From Bradyrhizobium diazoefficiens (GTDB lineage: Bacteria > Pseudomonadota > Alphaproteobacteria > Rhizobiales > Xanthobacteraceae): a DNA stretch of 64,000 nt. A model generated the notes under the pieces. The model was not told the origin of the DNA and made no database searches. It saw only the letters and a program-made list of their open reading frames with translations. Shown here in pieces: positions 17,584 through 24,902 of this stretch. The stretch spans positions 124,001 through 188,000 of the forward strand of contig NZ_JAENXS010000003.1 of assembly GCF_016612535.1 (NCBI RefSeq), read 5' to 3'. The translations under genes were made by a program, and so were the position numbers. Positions within the stretch are counted from its first letter, which is position 1. The number at the start of each line of letters is the position of its first letter.

Positions 17584-18027
17584 ATGCTGAAATCGATCGA
17601 TCCGATCCTGACACCCGATCTGCTCTGGCTATTGGCCTCGATGGGCCATGGCGACGACCTCGTGGTCGTCGACGCCAATCATCCAGCCACCCACATCGCG
17701 CGGACGACCTCGTCGCAGCGCCTGATCCAGCTGCCCGGCATGCGCATGGAGACCGCGGTGCGCGCCATCATGACACTCTATCCGCTCGACGATTTCGATC
17801 CCGATCCGGTGCGCGTGATGATGCCGGTCGACGATCCCGACCGCATGCCGGACGTGCAGGGCGCGGTGCTGGCGGAGATCGCGGATTCCGTCGGGCGTCC
17901 GGTCGCGCCCGGCAAGCTCTCGCGGCCGGACTTCTATCGTGCGGCGGCCGCGGGCTTCGGTGTCGTGCAGGTCGGAGACAGCAGGGGCTATGGCTGCTTC
18001 CTGATCCGCAAGGGCGTGATTAGTTAA
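17584..18027 (+). CDS. RbsD/FucU family sugar mutarotase
   Basis: 147 residues covering the full RbsD/FucU fold. These cytosolic decamers interconvert the alpha/beta or pyranose/furanose forms of ribose or fucose. Seen: LLWLLASMGHGDDLVVVDAN, with the catalytic His in MGHGD, and a C-terminal GVVQVGDSRGYGCFLIRKGV, where the Tyr binds sugar. The sequence looks nearer the FucU (L-fucose mutarotase) side, but no fucose or ribose transport genes are adjacent, so the symbol is left empty. Transcribed away from the caspase-like gene; their starts are 143 bases apart. Confidence 0.87.
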   Translation: MLKSIDPILTPDLLWLLASMGHGDDLVVVDANHPATHIARTTSSQRLIQLPGMRMETAVRAIMTLYPLDDFDPDPVRVMMPVDDPDRMPDVQGAVLAEIADSVGRPVAPGKLSRPDFYRAAAAGFGVVQVGDSRGYGCFLIRKGVIS

Positions 18028-18132
18028 GAGGCCTCCGGAGAGATTTTGGAATGCATCGCTGCGCTCGCCATGACGGAGATCAAAACAGCGAGCGCTCATC
18101 CAACATCGACGGCGGCGCTGGGAGTGGCCCCC

Positions 18133-19458
18133 TTACGAGAAGAACGCGATCTTTTCCGCCTGCGTCATGCGGCGGATCGGCGCGAGGGCGTCGTTGGCGG
18201 CGGGGTGGGCCTTTTGCAGGATGCCGCTGGCCAGGATGGTGGCGCCAAGCGAGGGTTCGGGCAGGGGGGACGGCATCGGCAGTGTCGCGGTCGGTGCCGC
18301 GCCGAATGTTGCCATGGCCGCCATGGCGGGGGCCGGTTGCTCCATCACTTCGGCGGCCGCTTCCGCGATGGCATCGGTGAGGCGCGCGAGCGATTCCATC
18401 GCGATTGGGGCTTCAACAACCGGCTCCTCCAAGGGGGGGACGACGTGCGGCTCCGGCTCCACGGCCACCGGCTCGGGAACGCTCGCGGGCATCTCCAGGA
18501 GCTCGACGATTGCGTCGAACTCCGGATCGGGCGCGGCCATCTCCATCGCGATCCGCGCGAGCACGGCGTCATCCTCGGCTTCCGCTGCGGCATCGAGCGA
18601 GAACTCGTCGGTGATTTCCGCGACGGCTGCGGGATCGGCGAGGCTCTCCTCAGGCGCAGCGAAGCTCTCTTCGACGGCGACGTGGCTTTCGGCGATCTCG
18701 GGCGCGATGGCGACGTCCATCGCGTCCTCAGCGACGACGCTTGCTTCAACGGCTGCCTCGGGCTCGCCAGCCGGTGCGATCTCCTGCGCCGTCTCCGTAA
18801 AAGCCACGGGTGTCTCGCCTGCCATCGCGGCGGGCGATTGGGCAAGCGGGGCTTCCGCCACGGGCGCCGGCGATTCCTGTGTCGGAGCCGGCCGCATAGC
18901 GGCCTGCGGCGCTGCGACGCCGTCAGCGTCGGTCTGCTCGATCCGGTCCTTGAGCAGATCGAAGGCGGCCTTGAGCTCGGCGCGCGGGTCGATGGTCGAA
19001 ATTTGCGCGCAGGCCGCTTCGATGGAGGCGAGCTGCGAATCAATCAGGTCGCAGATTCGTCCGTCGGCGCCGATCTCGCGCCAGCGCCAGGAGATCTCCT
19101 TGATGATGCGCACGCCGCGCGGAATCGCTGCGAGGCTCGCCTCGAGCACGGCCGGGTCGAACGCCTTGCCGGCGGCGCTTTCCGCGTCCTCGACCGCGCG
19201 GCGGATCGCGACCAGCGCTTCGGGCAGGCGGTCCTCGACGACGGGTTGTCGCTGTGCCGCAAGGGTTTCTTCGATTTTTGCGACCGCGTCGAGCACCATG
19301 CTGGTGTCGGCGTTGCGGTTGCGCTTGGCATATTCGCCAAGGAACCAGCGGCCGCGCGCGGTCTCCATGAAGGCTTCGCGGATCGCGTCGTAATCCTGCT
19401 CGTTCGGCTCGGCCGCGCGGGCGGACATCGGCGAGAGGGCGAATGCTTCGTTGGCCAT
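18133..19458 (-). CDS. Acidic, Ala/Glu-rich protein of unknown function
   Basis: 441 residues from the ATG at 19458 (MANEAFALSPMSARAAEPNE). I do not recognise a named family. Residues 20-65 (YDAIREAFMETARGRWFLGE, then YAKRNRNADT) form a conserved-looking amphipathic block I associate with uncharacterised alphaproteobacterial proteins. Residues 65-200 are helical. The region from 200 to 420 is low-complexity Ala/Glu/Pro and probably unstructured. No signal peptide or membrane helix. The C-terminus (APIRRMTQAEKIAFFS) is again ordered in composition. Divergent from the MFS gene; the 75-base gap holds a short palindrome. Confidence 0.7.
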   Translation of the reverse strand: MANEAFALSPMSARAAEPNEQDYDAIREAFMETARGRWFLGEYAKRNRNADTSMVLDAVAKIEETLAAQRQPVVEDRLPEALVAIRRAVEDAESAAGKAFDPAVLEASLAAIPRGVRIIKEISWRWREIGADGRICDLIDSQLASIEAACAQISTIDPRAELKAAFDLLKDRIEQTDADGVAAPQAAMRPAPTQESPAPVAEAPLAQSPAAMAGETPVAFTETAQEIAPAGEPEAAVEASVVAEDAMDVAIAPEIAESHVAVEESFAAPEESLADPAAVAEITDEFSLDAAAEAEDDAVLARIAMEMAAPDPEFDAIVELLEMPASVPEPVAVEPEPHVVPPLEEPVVEAPIAMESLARLTDAIAEAAAEVMEQPAPAMAAMATFGAAPTATLPMPSPLPEPSLGATILASGILQKAHPAANDALAPIRRMTQAEKIAFFS

Positions 19459-19485
19459 GTCAATCTCGTCGCGCAAATCACCGCG

Positions 19486-19498
19486 CGTTACTGTAACG
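19486..19498. promoter_or_regulatory. 13-base palindrome between divergent genes (possible operator)
   Basis: CGTTAC-T-GTAACG, a perfect inverted repeat with a one-base centre, in the 75-base region between the acidic protein and the MFS carrier. Position between divergent starts fits a repressor or activator site, but no regulator is linked. Confidence 0.35.
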
Positions 19499-19533
19499 AT
19501 CATCACGATATCGACCGAATCGCAATTGGTTTG

Positions 19534-20730
19534 ATGCCACCCGAATCACAAATCCCCATCGCAGCAACCGTCAAGCGGCGATTCGCCGTGAGTCTCGCGC
19601 TGTTCTATTCGGCCGTGTTCGCGGTGTCGGGCACGCATCTGCCGTTCTTTCCGGTCTGGCTCAAGGCGATCGGCATCGATGCGTCTTGGATCGGTCTCAT
19701 CAACGCGCTGCCGGCGCTGACGCGCTTCACCACGCTGCCGCAGATCACCGCCTTTGCCGAAAAGCGACAGGCGATTCGCATCGCCATGATGATCTCGGTG
19801 CTGGCGACCGCAATCGGCTTTGCGGCCGTAGGCCTTCAGCACCAGCCGCTGGCGCTGTTCCTAGTCTACGCGTTCACCTGCATGATGTGGACGCCGACCA
19901 CGCCCTTGACCGATGCCTATGCGCTGCGTGGTGTCGCGCGTTACGGGCTCGACTACGGGCCATTGCGACTGTGGGGCTCGGCGGCGTTCGCTGCCGGCTC
20001 GCTCGCCTGCGGCACTCTCGTCGACCACATCGCCGCGCGCGACCTGATCTGGATCATCGTTGCATGGGCGGTCGTCGCCGTCATGGCCAGTCTGCTGCTG
20101 CAGCCGCTCGACGGCGTCAGGCGAAAGACTGCCGAGACGCAGGCCGGCAAGGCCTTGCTGCGCGATGGCGGCTTCTGGGCCGTGATCGCCTCGGCTGCGC
20201 TGATCCAGGGCAGCCACGTCGCCTATTACACGTTCTCCGCCATCAACTGGCAGCTCCAGGGACTTGGCGGGCTGACTATCGCGGGATTGTGGACGCTGGG
20301 CGTGATTGCCGAGATTATTGTGTTCGCGCTGTCGCCGCGCTTCTCGCTGCATCCATCGTCGCTGATGGCGATCGGCGGGCTGAGCGCGGTGCTGCGCTGG
20401 ATCATCACGGCGCAGGAGCCGCCGCTGGTGCTGCTCGCGATCGCGCAGCTCGGCCACGGCCTCACCTTTGGCATGACCGTCGTCGGCACCATGAGTCTCT
20501 TGGTGCAGCGCGTGCCGCCGCATCAGATCGCGCGGGGGCAGGGCTACTATGCCGCGTGCAGTGGCTTATTAGGCGCGACGACATCGATCGCCTCAGGCGC
20601 GATCTACGCCCGCATCGGCGACGACCTCTATTACGTCATGGCGGCGATGGCCGCGGCCGGTGCGATTGTGATCTGGTCGGCACGGCACCGGCTCAAGGCT
20701 CATCCCCACAGCGACGAGTCGGGCGGATAG
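19534..20730 (+). CDS. MFS transporter (phenylpropionate-transporter-like)
   Basis: 398 residues from the ATG at 19534 (MPPESQIPIAATVKRRFAVS). About 12 membrane helices; the first is FAVSLALFYSAVFAVSGTHL. The sequence style, with HLPFFPVWLKAIGIDASWIG and a late HGLTFGMTVVGTMSLLVQRV, resembles the MFS_1_like/HcaT group, proton symporters for aromatic acids or related small molecules. The substrate is unknown. The 3' end overlaps by 31 bases the convergent dipeptide epimerase gene. Because that enzyme handles muropeptide-derived peptides, a link between the two is possible but weak. Confidence 0.85.
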   Translation: MPPESQIPIAATVKRRFAVSLALFYSAVFAVSGTHLPFFPVWLKAIGIDASWIGLINALPALTRFTTLPQITAFAEKRQAIRIAMMISVLATAIGFAAVGLQHQPLALFLVYAFTCMMWTPTTPLTDAYALRGVARYGLDYGPLRLWGSAAFAAGSLACGTLVDHIAARDLIWIIVAWAVVAVMASLLLQPLDGVRRKTAETQAGKALLRDGGFWAVIASAALIQGSHVAYYTFSAINWQLQGLGGLTIAGLWTLGVIAEIIVFALSPRFSLHPSSLMAIGGLSAVLRWIITAQEPPLVLLAIAQLGHGLTFGMTVVGTMSLLVQRVPPHQIARGQGYYAACSGLLGATTSIASGAIYARIGDDLYYVMAAMAAAGAIVIWSARHRLKAHPHSDESGG

Positions 20731-21695
20731 ACCAGGCTGCCGTCATAGCGCAGGGCGTGATCGCGATCGCGCGCCAGCAGCAAGGGGCCGTCGAGATCGA
20801 CGAAGCGCGCCTGCGGTGTCACCAGCATGGCGGGCGCCATCGACAGCGAGGTCGCGACCATGCAGCCGATCATGATCTCGAAGCCGAGCGCCTGCGCGGC
20901 ATCGGCCATGGCGAGGGCCTCGGTGAGACCGCCGGTCTTGTCGAGCTTGATGTTTACGGCGTCGTAGCGCGCGCGGAGCGGCGCCAGCGAGCCACGGTCA
21001 TGCACGCTCTCGTCGGCGCAGACCGCGAGCGGCCGCTTGATCCGCGCCAGCGCGTCGTCCTTGCCGGCCGGCAGCGGCTGCTCGACCAGGGTGACGCCGA
21101 CCGCATCGCAAGCGGCGAGATTGTATTCCAGATTGGCGTCGGTCCAAGCCTCGTTGGCATCGACGATCAGCTCGGATTCGGGCGCCGCCTTACGCACCGC
21201 CGCGATCCGCTCCGGGTCGCCGTCGCCGCCGAGCTTGATCTTGAGCAGCGGCCGGTGCGCCGCCTTGGCGGTCGCCGCCGCCATGGCCTCGGGCGTGCCC
21301 AGCGAGATCGTGTAGGCCGTGGTGCGCTCGACGGGCTCCGGGCAGTCGAGCAGCTTCCAGGCTCGCAGGCCGGCCGCCTTGGCCTCGAGGTCGATCAGGG
21401 CGCAATCCAGCGCATTGCGGGCAGCTCCCGACGGCATGGCGGCCTGGAGGGCCTGCCGCGTCAGCCCGCCCGCCACGGCCGCCCGCATGGCCTGGATCGC
21501 GGCCAGCGTCGCCTCGGGCGTCTCGCCATAGCGGGGGTAGGGCACGCATTCGCCGCGGCCGGTCAGGCCGTTCTGGCTCACTTCGGCCACAACGGTCACG
21601 GCTTCCGTCTTGGCGCCGCGGCTGATCGTGAAACTGCCGGCAATGGGAAACCGCTCGATTCGCGCGGAAAGCGCCGGAACTTTGCTGGAAGTCAT
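20700..21695 (-). CDS. Enolase-superfamily dipeptide epimerase (DgcA-like)
   Basis: 331 residues from the ATG at 21695 (MTSSKVPALSARIERFPIAG). Members epimerise L-Ala-D-Glu or related dipeptides during murein recycling, or racemise N-acylated Glu. Seen: the active-site lysine pair in LLKIKLGGDGD and VNIKLDKTGG, and metal ligands in LIVDANEAW, LVEQPLPAGKDD and VCADESVHD. These are the diagnostic residues of the muconate-lactonising/dipeptide-epimerase subgroup. Cytosolic. An upstream in-frame ATG at 21746 is less likely. Ends overlapping the MFS gene on the opposite strand. Confidence 0.88.
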   Translation of the reverse strand: MTSSKVPALSARIERFPIAGSFTISRGAKTEAVTVVAEVSQNGLTGRGECVPYPRYGETPEATLAAIQAMRAAVAGGLTRQALQAAMPSGAARNALDCALIDLEAKAAGLRAWKLLDCPEPVERTTAYTISLGTPEAMAAATAKAAHRPLLKIKLGGDGDPERIAAVRKAAPESELIVDANEAWTDANLEYNLAACDAVGVTLVEQPLPAGKDDALARIKRPLAVCADESVHDRGSLAPLRARYDAVNIKLDKTGGLTEALAMADAAQALGFEIMIGCMVATSLSMAPAMLVTPQARFVDLDGPLLLARDRDHALRYDGSLVYPPDSSLWG

Positions 21696-21722
21696 TTTGA
21701 ACTCTGGCGAAATCTGAACCTG

Positions 21723-21753
21723 CTGGTTACCTGTAGCAACTAACATTAACCAG
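21723..21753. promoter_or_regulatory. Inverted repeat upstream of mlaE
   Basis: CTGGTTA (21723-21729) and TAACCAG (21747-21753) separated by 17 bases, in the 134-base gap between the divergent epimerase and mlaE genes. The right half includes TTAACCA, close to a CtrA half-site. Possible operator, no linked regulator. Confidence 0.3.
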
Positions 21754-21829
21754 TTGGGGATACCTTTTCTGGGTAAGGGCGCGTGCGCAACGATCTGATT
21801 TTCTCCGCCCTGTCACGGGAGCGGACACC

Positions 21830-22963
21830 TTGAGCGGCGATCCGAAGCTGGAACGGATAGCCAAAGGCAACGCGCTGGCCCTCTGCGCCACCGGAACCTG
21901 GACTGCGAGCTTCGCGCCGGTCCTGGAGCGGATGGTGGCCGACGCCGAGAAGCTTGCCGGTGGCCCCCAAAGCATCTTCATCGACGTCTCCGAGGTCGCC
22001 AAGCTCGACACCTTTGGGGCCTGGCTGATCGAGCGGCTGCGCCGCAGCCTGACGCAAGGCGCGGTCGAGGCGCAGATCGCGGGACTGTCCGCGAATTATT
22101 CGAGCCTCGTCGACGAGGTGCGGCGGGTCAGGGCGACCCCGGTGGTCGACAGCGGCACGATCACCATCACCGGCATGCTGGAGCAGATCGGCCGCGCGGT
22201 GGCCGGCGTTGGCGGCACCATTGCCGGCCTGGTCGACATGCTCGGCGCCGTGCTCGCGGCCGGGGGCCGTGTGCTGATCCGCCCCCGCTCACTCCGCCTG
22301 ACCTCGACCGTGCATCATCTGGAGCAGGTCTGCTGGCGCGCGGTGCCGATCATCGTGCTGATCACCTTCCTGATCGGCTGCATCATCGCGCAGCAGGGCA
22401 TTTTCCATTTCCGTCGGTTCGGAGCCGACATCTTCGTCGTCGACATGCTCGGCGTGCTGGTCTTGCGCGAGATCGGCGTCCTCCTGGTCGCCATCATGGT
22501 CGCGGGCCGGTCGGGCAGCGCCTACACCGCCGAGCTCGGCTCAATGAAGATGCGAGAGGAGATCGACGCGCTGCGCACCATGGGGTTTGACCCGATCGAG
22601 GTGCTGGTGCTGCCGCGGATGATCGCCCTGGTGCTGGCGCTGCCGATCCTCGCCTTCCTCGGTGCGATGGCGGCGCTCTATGGCGGCGGGCTCGTCGCGT
22701 GGCTCTATGGCGGCGTCGATCCCGAAGCGTTTCTGCTGCGCCTGCGCGATGCCATCTCGATCGATCATTTCATCGTCGGCATCGTCAAGGCGCCGGTGAT
22801 GGCGGCCGTGATCGGCATCGTCGCCTGCGTCGAGGGCCTTGCCGTGCAGGGCAGCGCGGAATCGCTTGGACAGCATACGACGGCGTCAGTGGTGAAGGGC
22901 ATCTTCTTCGTCATCGTCATGGACGGCGTGTTCGCCATCTTCTTCGCATCGATCGGAATGTGA
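21830..22963 (+). CDS. mlaE: MlaE-type lipid ABC transporter permease with N-terminal STAS domain
   Basis: 377 residues starting at a TTG codon. Residues 1-100 form a STAS-like domain (SIFIDVSEVAKLDTFGAWLI), a fusion usual in alphaproteobacteria where E. coli has separate MlaB. The permease follows, with the family signature EIGVLLVAIMVAGRSGSAYT and then AELGSMKMREEIDALRTMG. MlaFEDB-type transporters move phospholipids between the inner and outer membranes. mlaF starts 2 bases after the stop and mlaD 16 bases after mlaF, so one operon. The start is uncertain because no ATG lies near the domain edge. Confidence 0.92.
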   Translation: MSGDPKLERIAKGNALALCATGTWTASFAPVLERMVADAEKLAGGPQSIFIDVSEVAKLDTFGAWLIERLRRSLTQGAVEAQIAGLSANYSSLVDEVRRVRATPVVDSGTITITGMLEQIGRAVAGVGGTIAGLVDMLGAVLAAGGRVLIRPRSLRLTSTVHHLEQVCWRAVPIIVLITFLIGCIIAQQGIFHFRRFGADIFVVDMLGVLVLREIGVLLVAIMVAGRSGSAYTAELGSMKMREEIDALRTMGFDPIEVLVLPRMIALVLALPILAFLGAMAALYGGGLVAWLYGGVDPEAFLLRLRDAISIDHFIVGIVKAPVMAAVIGIVACVEGLAVQGSAESLGQHTTASVVKGIFFVIVMDGVFAIFFASIGM

Positions 22964-22965
22964 CG

Positions 22966-23736
22966 ATGGCAGGCGGAGCTCAAGACCCCATCATCCGTGT
23001 CCGCGACATCACCGTGCAGTTCGGCGCGACGCGGGTGCTCGACAGTCTCAACCTCGACGTCAAGCGCGGCGAGATCCTCGGCTTCGTCGGCCCATCCGGT
23101 GCGGGCAAGTCGGTGCTGACGCGCACCATCATCGGCCTGGTGCCGAAGGTTGCCGGCTCGATCGAGGTGTTCGGCGTCGATCTCGATGCCTCCAACACAT
23201 CGCAGCGCCGCAACGTCGAGCGGCGCTGGGGCGTGCTGTTCCAGCAGGGCGCGCTGTTCTCCTCGCTCACGGTGCGGCAGAACATCCAGTTTCCGATGCG
23301 CGAATATCTGCGGGTCTCGCAGCGGCTGATGGACGAGATCACCATCGCCAAGCTCACGATGGTCGGCCTCAAGCCCGAAGTGGCCGATCGCTTTCCGTCG
23401 GAATTGTCCGGCGGCATGATCAAGCGCGTCGCGCTGGCGCGGGCTCTGTCGCTCGATCCGGACCTCGTCTTCCTGGACGAGCCGACCTCCGGTCTCGATC
23501 CGATCGGTGCCGGCGATTTCGACGAGCTGGTCAGGACGCTGCAGCGTACTTTGGGGCTGACCGTTTTCATGGTAACCCACGACCTCGACAGCCTTTACAC
23601 CGCTTGCGATCGCATCGCCGTTTTAGGGGACGGTAAGATCATTGCGGCAGGATCGATCGCCGACATGCAGGCCTCGCAGCATCCTTGGCTGAGGCAGTAT
23701 TTCCATGGCAAGCGCGCCCGCGCGGTCGTGACTTGA
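22966..23736 (+). CDS. mlaF: MlaF-type ATP-binding subunit of the lipid transporter
   Basis: 256 residues from the ATG at 22966. ABC ATPase with Walker A GPSGAGKSV, Q-loop GVLFQQGALFSSLTV, signature LSGGM, Walker B LVFLDEPTSGLDP and switch His in VTHDLDS. The signature LSGGMIKR (rather than LSGGQ) is typical of MlaF/MkL proteins. Energises lipid movement through MlaE at the inner face of the cytoplasmic membrane. The gene begins 2 bases after mlaE. Confidence 0.94.
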   Translation: MAGGAQDPIIRVRDITVQFGATRVLDSLNLDVKRGEILGFVGPSGAGKSVLTRTIIGLVPKVAGSIEVFGVDLDASNTSQRRNVERRWGVLFQQGALFSSLTVRQNIQFPMREYLRVSQRLMDEITIAKLTMVGLKPEVADRFPSELSGGMIKRVALARALSLDPDLVFLDEPTSGLDPIGAGDFDELVRTLQRTLGLTVFMVTHDLDSLYTACDRIAVLGDGKIIAAGSIADMQASQHPWLRQYFHGKRARAVVT

Positions 23737-23752
23737 GTCCCCGGAGCAGCTG

Positions 23753-24640
23753 ATGGAAACGCGGGCGAATTACGTACTGATCGGATCGTTCACTCTGGCG
23801 GTGATCGCGGCGGCGATCGGCTTCGTGCTGTGGTTCCAGTCGCTGCACACCACCAAGCAGCGCAGCCCCTTCCGCGTCGTGTTCGAGGGTCCGGCGGCAG
23901 GCCTGCGCAATGGCGGCAGCGTCAATTTCAACGGTATCCGGGTGGGCGAGGTGGTCTCGGTGAAGCTCGACAACCCGCGGCGGGTTGTCGCACTCGCCAT
24001 GATCGAGAACAACACGCCGCTCCGCAAGGACACCCTGGTCGGTCTCGAATTCCAGGGCCTGACCGGCGTCGCCGCGATCTCGCTCAAGGGCGGCGAGGAG
24101 GCGGCTCCGCCTCCGCCGCTCGACGAGGACGGCATTCCGACGCTGACGGCCGACCCCAACAAGCTCCAGGACGTCACCGAGGCGATCCGCGGCACGCTGC
24201 AGAACATCAACAAGATCGTTGCCGACAACCAGGAGTCGGTGAAGAACTCGCTGAAGAACCTCGAGACCTTCACCAATTCGCTCGCCCGCAACTCCGAAAA
24301 AATCGACGGCGTGATGGCCAAGGTCGACGGCGTCATGCTCAAGGCTGACAACCTCATGCTCGGCCTCAACTCGCTCGCCGGCGGCAAGGACGGCGGCGAG
24401 CTGTTCCTGACGGTGAAGTCGATCCGCGAGCTCGCCGAGGATTTCGACAAGCGCTCGGGGGCGCTGATGACCGACGGCCGCCGTACGCTCGGCGACATCA
24501 GCCGCGCCGTGAACAATTTCGACCGCAACCCGACCCGGGTCCTGTTCGGCGCCAGCAACAACGCGCCAGCCGCGGCGCCGCCGCCAGCAGAGGCGCCGAA
24601 GCCGGCGCCGGCGAACGCGAACGCGCGCAAGCGGCAGTAA
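23753..24640 (+). CDS. mlaD: MlaD-type MCE-domain protein
   Basis: 295 residues. One N-terminal membrane helix (VLIGSFTLAVIAAAIGFVLW) then the MCE domain: FEGPAAGLRNGGSVNFNGIR, VGEVVSVKLD and GLEFQGLTGVAAISLKGGEE. The C-terminal part (residues 150-260) is helical and amphipathic, ending in an Ala/Pro-rich tail. MlaD forms a hexameric ring that binds lipid on the periplasmic side of the transporter. Last gene of mlaEFD; followed by repeats and a bidirectional terminator. Confidence 0.93.
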   Translation: METRANYVLIGSFTLAVIAAAIGFVLWFQSLHTTKQRSPFRVVFEGPAAGLRNGGSVNFNGIRVGEVVSVKLDNPRRVVALAMIENNTPLRKDTLVGLEFQGLTGVAAISLKGGEEAAPPPPLDEDGIPTLTADPNKLQDVTEAIRGTLQNINKIVADNQESVKNSLKNLETFTNSLARNSEKIDGVMAKVDGVMLKADNLMLGLNSLAGGKDGGELFLTVKSIRELAEDFDKRSGALMTDGRRTLGDISRAVNNFDRNPTRVLFGASNNAPAAAPPPAEAPKPAPANANARKRQ

Positions 24641-24660
24641 GCTCGCGCGCGCTCTCTCCT

Positions 24661-24743
24661 CGTCGTTGCGAGCGAAGCGAAGCAGTCCAGACTGTCTCCG
24701 CGGAGACTCTGGATTGCTTCGTCGCAAGAGCTCCTCGCAATGA
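24661..24743. repeat. Palindromic intergenic repeat (GCGAAGCAnTCCAGA type)
   Basis: The left arm TCGTTGCGAGCGAAGCGAAG followed by CAGTCCAGACTGTCTCCGCG faces CGGAGACTCTGGATTGCTTC and GCAAGAGCTCCTCGCAATGA. It is a fold-back element that I recall as common between Bradyrhizobium genes. Directly next to a family A repeat. Confidence 0.75.
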
Positions 24744-24769
24744 CGGTGCGGCGAGATTGCGCTGACTTC

Positions 24770-24839
24770 GTAGCCCGGATGGAGCGCAGCGCAATCCGGG
24801 GGCCGTCCCCGCATTTCGCTGCGCTCCATGCGGGCTACG
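24770..24839. repeat. Inverted-pair intergenic repeat, family A, copy 3
   Basis: GTAGCCCGGATGGAGCGCAG with GCAATCCGGGG faces GCATTTCGCTGCGCTCCATG with CGGGCTAC. Compact copy without the insert found in copies 1 and 2. Lies between mlaD and the terminator. Confidence 0.85.
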
Positions 24840-24851
24840 TTTCGCTCAAAC

Positions 24852-24883
24852 AAAAACGGAGGCCATGAGGCCTCCGTTTTTTT
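24852..24883. terminator. Bidirectional rho-independent terminator
   Basis: ACGGAGGCC (24856-24864) pairs with GGCCTCCGT (24869-24877) around ATGA; an A-run lies on one side and seven T residues on the other, so it works for both mlaD (plus) and the giant coiled-coil gene (minus). Confidence 0.9.
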
Positions 24884-24902
24884 ATTCGTTGCTAGCTCCG
24901 TC

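Noticed and set aside
18046..20730. 894-residue plus-strand frame spanning the acidic-protein region into the MFS gene
   Set aside because: Only the part from 19534 has protein-family character; upstream text is the antisense of the Ala/Glu-rich gene.
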